Shown: piece by piece, positions 51,954 through 61,309 of the stretch | How positions within the stretch are numbered: position 1 is the stretch's first letter | Layout: each line of letters opens with the position of its first letter | NCBI RefSeq assembly: GCF_007859765.1 | Contig: NZ_SIHJ01000001.1 | Location: 1,178,767-1,242,766, forward strand | Direction of reading: 5' to 3' | Source of the DNA: Posidoniimonas corsicana | GTDB lineage: Bacteria > Planctomycetota > Planctomycetia > Pirellulales > Lacipirellulaceae | Length of the DNA stretch: 64,000 bases | Notes under the pieces: model-generated | Seen by the model: only the letters and a program-made list of their open reading frames with translations | Told to the model about the DNA's origin: nothing | The model's database searches: none | Position numbers and translations under genes: made by a program

Positions 51954-53393
51954 ATGGCCGAACCCATCCACGCCGACTCGCCGCCGGACCGCGCGACGCT
52001 GCTGCGAGACGCCCGACGGCGGCTCGCCCAGCTCGAGATCGAGACCCACCGACTCCGCGCCGAACTCGCCAGGCTGGAAGCCCGCGGCGAGGACGAGGCG
52101 GCGGCGCGGCTTACCGAGCAACTGGAACGTGAGGAAGAACGGCTGGCCGAGGACCGAGACCTGCTCCGCGGCGAGGGAATCCAACCAACGCGACCGGTCT
52201 CGGCGGGAATCGACTCGAGGCAAAGCAACCCCGATGAGCCATTCACGCCGACGGCCGTACCGCCCGTTGATAATCCAGCGGATGCTCAGGTCAGCCCCGA
52301 GTTTGGCGCCCTGAGTCAGGGCCCACGGACCAAGAGCACATCACGCAAGAGATCGAAGAAACGGAGACTCAAGCCCGCCTGGACGGTTAGCCTCGCTGCG
52401 CACTTGGCGCTGGTGGTGCTGCTCGGCTGCGTAACGTTTGGGCTCCCCTTGGATCAAACTAGGTTTCTGCTCGCCAACGCGACCGACGGTGAAGACTTCG
52501 ACGATTTCGTAGAGATCTCGCTCGAAGCCGAGGAGTCGGACGAGCCCCCGCTCGATCTCGAACTAGACCCGCTGGCCACGCTGCCGCTCGACGAGCCGGC
52601 GCTAGCCACGATAGACGCGGCGTTGTTCGCCGACGTGTCGGACTACGCGGTGACCCAAGTCACCGCAATCGAGACGCTCCCGTCCGACGCCAGCGGTCTG
52701 ATGCAGGCCGCAGGCATTAGTGGGGCAGGGGGCGAAACCGGCGACGGCAGCGAGAGCGGCGCGGGGTCCGCACAGTTCTTCGGCGCCCGGGCGCAGGGGA
52801 ACCGGTTCGTGTTCGTAGTCGACAACTCGGGCAGCATGACCGGCGGGCGGATGGAGACCACCTTCTTCGAGCTGCTCAACTCCATCGGCGGCATGAAGCC
52901 GAAGCAGGAGTTCCATGTCCTGTTCTACAGCGATCAGGTCTACCCGATGTTCTTCCCGCAGCCGGCCAACGAGCTGATCGCGGCCACGCGAGCGAACAAA
53001 GGGCGATTAGAGCAGTGGCTGGCGTCCGTGCAGATGTGCAAAGGCGACTGCCTGACCGACGCCATGGACCAGGCCGCCGCGCTGCGCCCGCACGTGGTGT
53101 ACCTGCTGTCCGACGGGGGGTACCTGTTCACCGGCAAGGGCGCCGAGCGGAAGAAGTCGGGGAAGCTGGAGTACCTGACCGAGCAAACCGACCACTGGCA
53201 GTTCACCGTGCACACGCTTGGCATGACGGTCCGCAACGCCGACGCCGCCGAGGGCCTGACGCTCATCGCCCGCGCCCACGGCGGCACGTTCACCCCGGTA
53301 GGCGTACGGCCGGCGGCCGCGCTGCTCGCCAAGCAGAAGCGGATTCCCTACAACCGCACTCCCGGGCAGTTGTGGGGGAGCGAGGTCCGGTAG
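51954..53393 (+). CDS. Membrane-anchored VWA domain protein
   Basis: A 479-residue protein from an ATG at 51954. A coiled coil at about 15-75 is rich in Glu, Arg and Leu (LEIETHRLRAELARLEARGE). A basic stretch and a single hydrophobic segment (WTVSLAAHLALVVLLGCVTF) near 145-170 anchor it in the membrane. An acidic region follows. The VWA domain begins with FVFVVDNSGSM, keeping the metal-site Asp and Ser residues, and runs to the C terminus. There is no N-terminal signal peptide, so the coiled coil should be cytoplasmic and the VWA domain external. Convergent with the FHA protein gene, 14 bases away. Confidence 0.85.
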   Translation: MAEPIHADSPPDRATLLRDARRRLAQLEIETHRLRAELARLEARGEDEAAARLTEQLEREEERLAEDRDLLRGEGIQPTRPVSAGIDSRQSNPDEPFTPTAVPPVDNPADAQVSPEFGALSQGPRTKSTSRKRSKKRRLKPAWTVSLAAHLALVVLLGCVTFGLPLDQTRFLLANATDGEDFDDFVEISLEAEESDEPPLDLELDPLATLPLDEPALATIDAALFADVSDYAVTQVTAIETLPSDASGLMQAAGISGAGGETGDGSESGAGSAQFFGARAQGNRFVFVVDNSGSMTGGRMETTFFELLNSIGGMKPKQEFHVLFYSDQVYPMFFPQPANELIAATRANKGRLEQWLASVQMCKGDCLTDAMDQAAALRPHVVYLLSDGGYLFTGKGAERKKSGKLEYLTEQTDHWQFTVHTLGMTVRNADAAEGLTLIARAHGGTFTPVGVRPAAALLAKQKRIPYNRTPGQLWGSEVR

Positions 53394-53407
53394 GTCGCCG
53401 CACCGGT

Positions 53408-56400
53408 CTACTTGTTGATGGGGAGCTTCTCGGCGTTCAGGCGTTCTTGCAGCGCGCCGTCGCTGCCGCCGGTCCTGACGGATTGCAGCAGGTGGGCGAG
53501 CGAGCGGAACACCCACACGCCGGCCAGCAGCAAGGCAAACGCCCCGCCGACCAACTGGGTGCTGAACACCGCTGGCGCCGACGCAATCAGGTAGCCGCCA
53601 CTAGCCATCGCGATGGAAGCGATAACGAGGTTGGCGATCGACTGCTCGCGGCTGTGCTTCGACGCCGCCACGCCGATCGCCTGGCGGGCGGAGTCGTTGG
53701 CGAGCCGCCTCAGCGAAGCCATGTCGGTCGACTGCTCTGGCTGCACCGACCGCTTGATCTCGTCCAGGCTCATGATGGGCTGCTTGGCCGGCGCCGGCGC
53801 TTCGGGCGTCGGCGTGGGCTCGACGGCTTGCTGCTGCTCGCGTGAGGCCGCGGGCTTCTCCGTCGCTTCCGGAGCCGTGTTGATGCCGCCCCGCATGCGT
53901 TCCATCAGCCTCGACATGTAGGCGTCGATGTCTTCTTCGTCGGGGTCGGCGCTCTCCGCAGCGGGCTCTGGCGCGGGAACAGCCGGCGCCGGCTCGGGCA
54001 TCGATTGCTGCTCTGCATCCGGCCCGTCCTCGGCCGGCAGCAGGTGGGCGTACTGCTCGACGAAAGACTTGGGCGCCTCGAACGCCGCGGTCGGCGTTTC
54101 ATCGGCCTCGGCGGCGGGGCCGTGACCTTCGGGCTCCTCCTCGTCATCGGAGTCGTCCATCAACCAGTCGGGGATGGGCGATGCCGATCGCGGACCGGCA
54201 GGGTCGCCCTCCTCCTGGCAAACTTGCTCGCCGTCGTCTGAGACTTGCTCCGCAACGGTCGCCGCGGAATTGAGGGCAGGATCGTTGTCCGTCGCGTCAG
54301 ACTGCGGGGGTACGGGGACCTCCCAGGAAGGCGCATGTAGCTGTTCCTCCGACTCGGAAACGGATTCTTCGGGCGGCGACTGGGCTAGAGGCAGCATGCC
54401 GCTTCCCTCCTCCGCGACACCGCTATCCGACTCCTCCGCAGCTGGTTCCTGTTCCTGAGGCTCCTCGGTGGTCGTCCGCTCGATATCCCACATACCGGCG
54501 GGGTCGATCGCAGGGGTCGCCGTCGTTGCCGGCTCGTCCGCCTTGGCAGCGACGTCCCACATGCCCGAAAGCGGCGACTCTTCTTCGCTTTGCTCGGCGC
54601 CTGCGTCCGAAACGCTGTCGGCATCGCCGCCCGAGAGGCGCCAATCGACCGGCTCGACTTCGTCAGCGCCGCCTTGCGACTCCTCTTCTTCGGTTGCCAC
54701 GGGCTCGTGCGTGGCGAACTTCGCGCCGAACTCCTCGCCACCAGACCGGATGGGCGTCGTCTTGCCGCCGAGGAAGGCGGCTTCCTCGTCTTCCGCCGGA
54801 GTCTCAGCGGTGGGTTCGGTCGACTCGGTGGAGGCGCCCGGCAGCGCCGCCAGCCACTCGTCCGAGTTCGCCTCGGTTGGGGTAGGTTCGGGGGTGTCCT
54901 CGGTCTCGCGGACCTCGGACACTGTCGGGGGCTCGGTCGCTTCGGAGGAAACCGACCAATCGGCGTCTGACGGCTCAATGCTGGCATCCGACGCGGCGGC
55001 TTCGCTGGGCACGCCGGCCTCAGCAGCATCGTCCGAAGGCTCAGGCAGTTCGGCTTCGTCGGCCTGCACCGCCGCCTCTTCGGCACGCTGCCGTAGCTGC
55101 TCTTGGGCCGCCGACAGCTCGCCGGCCAGCGATTCCCGCTCGGCCTCCCAGCTCTCGATCGCGGCGGAAAGCGAGGCGATCTTCTCGGCCTGCTCCGCGA
55201 GTTGGTCGCGTAACTCCTGGTTGACGGCGTCCTGGCTCTCAACTTTCTGACGGAGCCCGTCGAGCTCGCCATCGAGTGCTGCTTTCTCGGCTTCCAGGCT
55301 AGCGTACTGGGCGTCTCGATCCGCGAGCGTGGCGCGGAGTTCGTCGACACAGGCCGACAGCTCTTCGCAGCGCTCGATGTAGTGGGAGAGCTGGTCGGTC
55401 GTCTCCGCCGCACGCTGCCGCTCGGCGCGCAGGGATTCAACGAGACGCTTGGCACGCGAGCGGACAGCCGTCAGCCTCTCCTGCCCCCGGAGCATCGAAG
55501 CTAGATCAATCGGGTGGGGCGTCGGGATGCCGTCGCCCGCTTCAAGTCCGGCGTGGCCGGACGCCTGCGCGGCGACCGCCTCGACCGACTTCCAGTTCAC
55601 ATCGGTGTAGAACTCGAAGCGATCGGGGTCTTCTGTACCGGCAGGGCAGTCGTCGTTTGACTCGGCGGCCTCATCGGCGCCTTCGCCGGTGGGCTCAGGC
55701 TCGACGCCCTCGGGCACGGTGACGAGGTGGTGGGTGTCTGTGGAAACCTCCGCATCGGTGGCTTCGTCCTCCGCTGGGCAGGCCGCTTCATCGGTTTCCT
55801 CTGCCTCCTCGGCAGCTGCTGCCGACTCGCGATTCGCGTCCTCCCATGGCTTCAGCAGGTGGGGGGGGACCGGCGAGACCGAGGCGCCGGGCGGCGTTAT
55901 CGCTGTGTCCTTTGTTCCCTCAGCCTCGGAGTCGTCGGACTTCTCCGGCTGCAGGTCATGCTGTTCGTCAGTGGCAGAAGGCTCGTCCGTGACCGATTCC
56001 TCGGCGCCCGAATCCAATGGGTGCTCCGCGAGCGAAGGCTCATCCTGAGTCGCCTTCTCGGAGTCGTACGTTGGAGCGGCCAGCTCTTCTGCATACGCCG
56101 CCTCTTCCCCGACTTCGTCCGCGTCCTCAAAGGCGAGGTGCTCAAGAAGGCCCGCAGGTTCAGCGGCCTGGAGGCCCGACTCCTCGGTTGCCAGCTGGTC
56201 AGCGACAAGCGTGGCGTTGTCAGAGTCGTCGGCCGTGGACTCGTTGTGTTCGCTGAGGTTGAGGTCGTCATCACCAACGTTCGGACCGTCGGCAAACAGG
56301 TCCGCACCAGCCGATGTTTCAACTTCGTAGCCGGCGCCTGACGACTCGACCGGCAGCAGGTGCAAGTCGACTGGACCGATCGACAGGCAGTCGCCAGCGT

Positions 56401-56680
56401 GCAGGGGCGCCTCGGTGAAGGTGCTCCCGTTCAGCTTGGTGCCCGGCGACCACCGCCGCACAGTAGCCGCCCCATCGGCGAGAACCACGACGCAGTGCAG
56501 CGGCTTCAGCCCGGGCGCATCAAGGCGCAGGTCGCACTTGGGCCCGGCGCCGATGGAGGTCGGCCCCTCGGGCAGCAGGAACCCCTGCTCCCAATCGGAG
56601 GCGGACAGTTGAAGGGCTCCCAGCGGAGCCGCCGTGGCAAGGACCGCGGCCTGCGTTTCGGTAGACATTGAGGGCGTCAT
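53408..56680 (-). CDS. Giant FHA-domain protein with acidic disordered region and C-terminal membrane segments
   Basis: About 1090 residues from an ATG at 56680 (another ATG at 56668). An FHA domain occupies roughly residues 20-95 (LPEGPTSIGAGPKCDLRLDA, LKPLHCVVVLADGAATVR, GTKLNGSTF), the phosphothreonine-binding fold. The next ~280 residues are very acidic (Glu/Asp/Ser/Ala). A coiled coil follows at about 390-540 (LSHYIERCEELSACVDELRA). Another long Glu/Pro-rich region ends in two hydrophobic segments near the C terminus (IANLVIASIAMASGGYLIA and FSTQLVGGAFALLLAGVWVF). A membrane-tethered phosphoprotein reader is the simplest reading. Convergent with the VWA gene. Confidence 0.82.
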   Translation of the reverse strand: MTPSMSTETQAAVLATAAPLGALQLSASDWEQGFLLPEGPTSIGAGPKCDLRLDAPGLKPLHCVVVLADGAATVRRWSPGTKLNGSTFTEAPLHAGDCLSIGPVDLHLLPVESSGAGYEVETSAGADLFADGPNVGDDDLNLSEHNESTADDSDNATLVADQLATEESGLQAAEPAGLLEHLAFEDADEVGEEAAYAEELAAPTYDSEKATQDEPSLAEHPLDSGAEESVTDEPSATDEQHDLQPEKSDDSEAEGTKDTAITPPGASVSPVPPHLLKPWEDANRESAAAAEEAEETDEAACPAEDEATDAEVSTDTHHLVTVPEGVEPEPTGEGADEAAESNDDCPAGTEDPDRFEFYTDVNWKSVEAVAAQASGHAGLEAGDGIPTPHPIDLASMLRGQERLTAVRSRAKRLVESLRAERQRAAETTDQLSHYIERCEELSACVDELRATLADRDAQYASLEAEKAALDGELDGLRQKVESQDAVNQELRDQLAEQAEKIASLSAAIESWEAERESLAGELSAAQEQLRQRAEEAAVQADEAELPEPSDDAAEAGVPSEAAASDASIEPSDADWSVSSEATEPPTVSEVRETEDTPEPTPTEANSDEWLAALPGASTESTEPTAETPAEDEEAAFLGGKTTPIRSGGEEFGAKFATHEPVATEEEESQGGADEVEPVDWRLSGGDADSVSDAGAEQSEEESPLSGMWDVAAKADEPATTATPAIDPAGMWDIERTTTEEPQEQEPAAEESDSGVAEEGSGMLPLAQSPPEESVSESEEQLHAPSWEVPVPPQSDATDNDPALNSAATVAEQVSDDGEQVCQEEGDPAGPRSASPIPDWLMDDSDDEEEPEGHGPAAEADETPTAAFEAPKSFVEQYAHLLPAEDGPDAEQQSMPEPAPAVPAPEPAAESADPDEEDIDAYMSRLMERMRGGINTAPEATEKPAASREQQQAVEPTPTPEAPAPAKQPIMSLDEIKRSVQPEQSTDMASLRRLANDSARQAIGVAASKHSREQSIANLVIASIAMASGGYLIASAPAVFSTQLVGGAFALLLAGVWVFRSLAHLLQSVRTGGSDGALQERLNAEKLPINK

Positions 56681-57280
56681 CTTCGAGGGTTTCCACGGAC
56701 CGACAGCCGTTGGCGAGCCATCACGACTCCGCCGCAAACCAACCGCCCGTACCGACATAATCTCACTGGGATGTAGCTTCCAACGAGCGAGCGGTCAAAA
56801 CGGCCCGGGCCCCTGGGGCCGGACTCGCGTCCTCCGGCGATTTCACTCAACCGGATGTTCCGGAGGATCCGATTAGATAACCGTTTGCCTGGCGGCCGGC
56901 GGTTCCCCGCTATCAAACGAATGTCCAGCCCGACCACCCAAGGGATCGCAGGCGATTGACGCTGCGCCGTTGACTGCGGGGCAGGAAAAACCCGCGGAAA
57001 TCGGCCCCGGGCGAGGGAACTCAGCCCGTCAACTCGGTTTACTGAACAACCGACGACCCATTTTCGGAAAACTGCGTACTATAGTTTGGTTGTTGCCAGG
57101 GGCGACCGGCCCGTGCGTCAACCAGATTTACAGCAGAGAAGCGGGGCGAGCGACGGCGGCCGAGGAGGGCCAAGGCGCTCCCCTGGGAACACGAGGCGGC
57201 AGGCGCCGCCCCCCCGAGGCCCGCCCAGGCGGTGCACAGGATTCGGGGCCGTGGCGTCAAACCAAGCAAGGTGAACGGCA
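56681..57280. other. Intergenic between the FHA gene and the DksA-like gene
   Basis: A 600-base divergent region. The sequence ACTATAGTTTGG near 57079-57090 is an AT-rich island that could contain a -10 element for the gene at 57281, but no matching -35 is evident. No repeats or RNA gene recognised. Confidence 0.4.
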
Positions 57281-57724
57281 ATGGCACGCAAAGACTCCAT
57301 CCTGAAGATGCGCGATCTTCTCACGACGCGCCGGGACGCGCTCCGCAAAGCCCTGGCGGGCGACCTCAGCATGCTGCAGCAGCTCCGCGAGCAGATCGGC
57401 GGCGACGTCGTCGACTTCGCTCTGGACGCCGCGCAGGACGAAATCAACTCCCAGCTCGCGGAGGCAGAGAGCCGAGAGCTCAAGCACATCGAGCACGCCC
57501 TGACGCGCATCCGCGAGGGTTCGTACGGCAAGTGCGAGGTCTGCGCCGCCAATATCCCGATGGCGCGTCTGAACGCCCTGCCGTACGCGACCATGTGCAT
57601 CGAGTGCCAGCGGGCTTCCGAAGACGGCACCCTGGAAGACCGCCGGGTCGAAGATTGGGGCCGGGTCGTCGATACCGGCTATTCCGACGCCGACGCGACG
57701 ATCTCGGATTTTGAGGTCCAGTAG
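57281..57724 (+). CDS. DksA/TraR-type C4 zinc-finger protein
   Basis: A 147-residue protein of the DksA/TraR family, which bind the RNA polymerase secondary channel and alter promoter choice with or without ppGpp. A long helical N-terminal hairpin is followed by the four-cysteine finger GKCEVCAANIPMARLNAL and ATMCIECQRA. In the coiled-coil tip the segment GGDVVDFALDAAQDE carries acidic residues like the DksA tip. ATG at 57281; a strong terminator follows, so it is monocistronic. Confidence 0.92.
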   Translation: MARKDSILKMRDLLTTRRDALRKALAGDLSMLQQLREQIGGDVVDFALDAAQDEINSQLAEAESRELKHIEHALTRIREGSYGKCEVCAANIPMARLNALPYATMCIECQRASEDGTLEDRRVEDWGRVVDTGYSDADATISDFEVQ

Positions 57725-57784
57725 GCGGTCTTCAGGCCCGTACCACGGGGTATACTCCCCGGGAACGGATCCGCCCACACACAC

Positions 57785-57820
57785 GGCCGCCGCGGGTCTC
57801 CGACTCCCGGCGGCCTTTTT
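57785..57820 (+). terminator. Intrinsic terminator after the DksA-like gene
   Basis: GGCCGCCG (57785-57792) pairs with CGGCGGCC (57808-57815), followed by five T. It lies about 60 bases after the stop. Confidence 0.88.
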
Positions 57821-57862
57821 CGTATCGCTACCACTGCCCAAGAGAGCCAACCCTTCAGCCCC

Positions 57863-59011
57863 ATGCCCCTCGCACCAGCCCACGGACGACTCGTGCTCAC
57901 CACGCTGATCGCGTCGTGCCTGGCCGCGGGTATGGCGCGGCCCGCCGCGGCCCAGCTGGCCCCCGGGCAGCCGGCGCTGACCGAGGCCGAGCGTGACCGC
58001 CAGTACGAGGCCCTGGCCGAGGACGTCGCGGCGATGGACCGTCTGCTCGGGCTGGTGAAGCGCGTGGTAAGGCTGGTGACCCCGTCGGTCGTCCATATCG
58101 AGGCCCGGCCAATCCGCGAGCTGCGCGTCCGCAGCGACGTGCAGGAGGCCGGCTCAGGCGTGGTGGTGCAGTTCTCCCCCGGTGGGGAGAAGTACGTGCT
58201 CACCAACCGGCACGTCATCAAGAACTCTTCCGAGCCCCACATCCGCGTGCAGCTGTTCGACGGGCGGCGGATCAGCCCGACCGAGATCTGGAGCGACCCG
58301 CACACCGACGTCGCGGTGATGAAGGTCGACGCGTCGGACCTGGCGCCCGCCCGCATCGGCGACTCCAACGTGATGGAGATCGGCGATCCGGTGCTGGCGG
58401 TCGGCAGTCCGTTCGGCCTCAGCCAGAGCGTCACCCGCGGCATCATCAGCGCCAAGGGCAGGTACAACCTGGAGCTCGGCGAGGGCGAGGTGAAGTATCA
58501 GAACTTTTTGCAGACCGACGCCGCCATCAACCCCGGCAACAGCGGCGGTCCGCTGATCAACATGCGGGGCGAGGTGATCGGCCTCAACACGGCGATCGCC
58601 AGCAACTCCGGCGGGAACGAGGGCATCGGGTTCTCGATCCCGGTCAACATCGCGATGCGGATCGGCGAGCAGCTCACCCGCACCGGTCAGGTCCGCCGGG
58701 GCTACCTGGGCGTCAAGCTGGACGCGTTGTTCGACGAACGCCGCGCCCGCGCCGCCGGGCTGTCTCGCCTGGTGGGCACGCGTATCAAGAGCGTCGAACC
58801 GAACTCGCCCGCCGCCGTCGCGGAGCTGCGTCCCGACGACATCCTGATCGAGTACAACGGCGTCCGCATCGAGGACGACGACCACCTGATCAGCATGGTG
58901 AAGCTGACCGAGATCGGCCAGGAGATGGACGTGCTCGTCTTCCGCGGCGGCCGCCAGGTCCGCGCCCGCGTGCGGATCGGCGACATGTCTCAGTTCGACC
59001 TGACGGAGTAG
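57863..59011 (+). CDS. HtrA/DegP-like serine protease with one PDZ domain
   Basis: A 382-residue exported protease. Signal peptide (RLVLTTLIASCLAAGMARPAAA). The trypsin-like domain has the catalytic His in LTNRHVIKN, Asp in DPHTDVAVMKVD and Ser in NPGNSGGPLINM. A single PDZ domain follows (about 285-382: GYLGVKLDALFDE, VEPNSPAAVAELRPDDILIEYNG). It should degrade misfolded envelope proteins. ATG at 57863, no strong ribosome-binding site. Convergent with purF. Confidence 0.95.
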   Translation: MPLAPAHGRLVLTTLIASCLAAGMARPAAAQLAPGQPALTEAERDRQYEALAEDVAAMDRLLGLVKRVVRLVTPSVVHIEARPIRELRVRSDVQEAGSGVVVQFSPGGEKYVLTNRHVIKNSSEPHIRVQLFDGRRISPTEIWSDPHTDVAVMKVDASDLAPARIGDSNVMEIGDPVLAVGSPFGLSQSVTRGIISAKGRYNLELGEGEVKYQNFLQTDAAINPGNSGGPLINMRGEVIGLNTAIASNSGGNEGIGFSIPVNIAMRIGEQLTRTGQVRRGYLGVKLDALFDERRARAAGLSRLVGTRIKSVEPNSPAAVAELRPDDILIEYNGVRIEDDDHLISMVKLTEIGQEMDVLVFRGGRQVRARVRIGDMSQFDLTE

Positions 59012-59052
59012 CCGTCCGCGCGTTCCTGACGCTGATCACGCGTCTGGGCTGA

Positions 59053-60648
59053 TCACACGTCTGGTTTGACCGCCTCGTACGTGCGCGACGACGACTGCTC
59101 CGCTGTGGGATCGCCGAACCCGCCCGCATTCTCGACCGCGATCTCGTACAGCTGCTGGCCGCAGCTGGTCGGGTACTGGCCGCTGATGCAGGCCTGGCAA
59201 AGCTCGCCGGCGGGGCGGCCGACCGCGCGGGCGATGGACTCCAGCGGCAGGTACCGCAGCGAGTCGGCGCCCAGCTCCTCGGCCATCGCGCGGAACGCCT
59301 CCCCATCCGTGGCGGACTTGTTCAAGAAGTGCGGCGCGAACAGCTCGCCGATGGTCGACATGTCGATGCCGTAGAAGCAGGGCGCCACAATCGGCGGGCA
59401 GGCGACCCGCACGTGGATCTCCCGCACGCGGCCCACGGTCCGCAGCCGGTCGATCAGCACCCGCATGGTGGTCGACCGGACGATCGAGTCCTCGACCAGC
59501 AGCACCCGCTTTCCCTCTAGCACCTCGCGCAGTGGCGTGTACTTGCTGGCGGCCTTGGCGTAGCGGGCGTCGCCGCCCTCGATGAACGTGCGGCCGGAGT
59601 ACCGGTTCCGCATCAGCCCCTCGACGCTCGGCACGCCGAGCTTGAACGCCATGGCGTCGGCCGCCGCCTTGCTGGTGTCCGGCACCGGCACGACGACCGT
59701 GTCGTTGTCGATGGGTAGGTCCTCGAGCTGCGCCAGCTCCTCGCCCAAGGCCTTGCGAGACAGGTACACGCTGCGGCCGTCCATCGTGCTCGCCACGTTG
59801 GCGAAGTAGATCCACTCGAAGAAGCAGTGCGCGCGGCTTGGGTTGTCCACGAAGGGCTGGATCTCGAGCTTGCCGTCGGAGATCACGATCGCGTGCCCGG
59901 GCTCCAGGCAGTGGATGTTCTCTTGTGCAAAGCCCAGGTTCAGCAGGGCCACGCTCTCGCTGGCCGCGGCGAACAGCGAGTCCTGCACCGCGTAGCTCAT
60001 CGGCTTGATGCCCAGCGGGTCGCGGGCGACCAGCATCTCGCCCAGGGCGTTGATCATGGCCAGCGTGTAGGCGCCGTCGAAACGCTTGGCGGCCCCACGC
60101 ATCACCTCCAGCAGCGGCTGCCGGTGCTCGCCCGCCAATTCCTTGGCGAGCTCGTGCATGATGATCTCGGTGTCGGTGGCGCGGGTGATGTGGTGGTCGT
60201 CTTCGGCCAGCAGCTGGTCACGCAGCTCCGCGTAGTTGGCCAGCTGCCCGTTGAAGGCGAAGCTAAACCACTTGCGTTTCTGCAGGTGACGCCGCTCAAA
60301 CGGCTGGGCGTAGCTGACGTCGTCCTTGCCGCAGGTGGCGTACCGCACGTGGCCGATCGCCGCCGGGCCGGCGAAGCGGGCCATCAGGGAGTCGGTCTTC
60401 TCCTTGTGGCTCAGGCGGAATACCTCGCTCACGCTGCCGAGCTCGCGGTATCGCTCGATCAGGTGCTTGCGGTCCGGGTTGAACGACGCCATCCCCGCGG
60501 ACAGCTGCCCGCGGTTCTGGATGTCCAGCAGCATCCGCGGGATCAGCCGCGACGCCTGCGACGGCCCCTGGGAGGGGCAGAGGGGGCTTTGCGGGCCGGG
60601 CAGGTGGTACACCGCCGCGACGCCGCACTCGTGGCGCAGTTCGCTCAT
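59053..60648 (-). CDS. purF: Amidophosphoribosyltransferase
   Basis: A 531-residue enzyme catalysing the first step of purine synthesis, PRPP plus glutamine to phosphoribosylamine. The N-terminal nucleophile glutaminase domain has Cys8 after a short propeptide ([14 protein letters not shown]). The PRPP loop is [17 protein letters not shown]. Cysteines in [11 protein letters not shown] and ELCQACISG match the iron-sulfur cluster ligands of the Bacillus-type enzyme. ATG at 60648. Upstream on the same strand is a small exported protein; there is no other pur gene in the window. Confidence 0.96.
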   Translation of the reverse strand: MSELRHECGVAAVYHLPGPQSPLCPSQGPSQASRLIPRMLLDIQNRGQLSAGMASFNPDRKHLIERYRELGSVSEVFRLSHKEKTDSLMARFAGPAAIGHVRYATCGKDDVSYAQPFERRHLQKRKWFSFAFNGQLANYAELRDQLLAEDDHHITRATDTEIIMHELAKELAGEHRQPLLEVMRGAAKRFDGAYTLAMINALGEMLVARDPLGIKPMSYAVQDSLFAAASESVALLNLGFAQENIHCLEPGHAIVISDGKLEIQPFVDNPSRAHCFFEWIYFANVASTMDGRSVYLSRKALGEELAQLEDLPIDNDTVVVPVPDTSKAAADAMAFKLGVPSVEGLMRNRYSGRTFIEGGDARYAKAASKYTPLREVLEGKRVLLVEDSIVRSTTMRVLIDRLRTVGRVREIHVRVACPPIVAPCFYGIDMSTIGELFAPHFLNKSATDGEAFRAMAEELGADSLRYLPLESIARAVGRPAGELCQACISGQYPTSCGQQLYEIAVENAGGFGDPTAEQSSSRTYEAVKPDV

Positions 60649-60767
60649 AGCTTGGTGATCAACGCCAGTGGTCTGGCTGGCGCGTCAGAGAGTGGGCCCG
60701 CTGTCATCCCGCCCGACTTCCCCTCGGGCGGCGCTGTGCGTCCATTCTACGGGCGCGGCCGCCGGGG

Positions 60768-61193
60768 TTACAGCCCCGCCTGCGCCTGCTGGAGTTCGAG
60801 CTGCAGCAGCCGCAGCCGCTGAGCGTGGTGCCGCTGCATGGCCTGTAGATCGGCCTTGGTGTTGTCGCGCCGCAGCTCGGCCCGCAGCAACGCCAGCCGG
60901 GTGGACTCCACGGTCAGCGTCAGCGGATTGCCCGTCGAGAACCGGTTGAACGGCTCGTACTCCCGCAGCAGCCGTTTGAGCGACTCCGCCTCGGCGTCGG
61001 CCATGGTCAGCTCGGTCCGCAGCCGACGCACCTCCGCCGGGTGCTCAACGTTCTGGTACAGGTGCAGCCGCAGCTCCGCGATTTCGACTTGCCGCTGCAC
61101 GTCATAGGCGGTCTGGGCGCGGGCGGCGTCGACGCCAATCGTCGCGACGCAAACAACAGCCGTCAGGGCGGCCAAGCGGGGCAGGGCGGTCAT
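60768..61193 (-). CDS. Small exported coiled-coil protein
   Basis: A 141-residue protein with a signal peptide (LAALTAVVCVATIGVDAARA). The mature part is nearly all amphipathic helix, rich in Leu, Arg and Glu (QVEIAELRLHLYQNVEHPAE, VRRLRTELTMADAEAESLKR, LQAMQRHHAQRLRLLQLELQ), with a short proline-containing linker. Probably a periplasmic coiled coil. No family recognised. It lies between proB and purF on the same strand. Confidence 0.7.
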   Translation of the reverse strand: MTALPRLAALTAVVCVATIGVDAARAQTAYDVQRQVEIAELRLHLYQNVEHPAEVRRLRTELTMADAEAESLKRLLREYEPFNRFSTGNPLTLTVESTRLALLRAELRRDNTKADLQAMQRHHAQRLRLLQLELQQAQAGL

Positions 61194-61309
61194 GGCGGGG
61201 ACTCACGCGGGGAAGGAAGAGAACCTCATTCCCCAGCCTAATCACCCGTGCTGCGGGGCCAAGTCAATTGGCGCCCGCCGCCCGCGCAACCGCTGCGGCC
61301 CGCATTACC

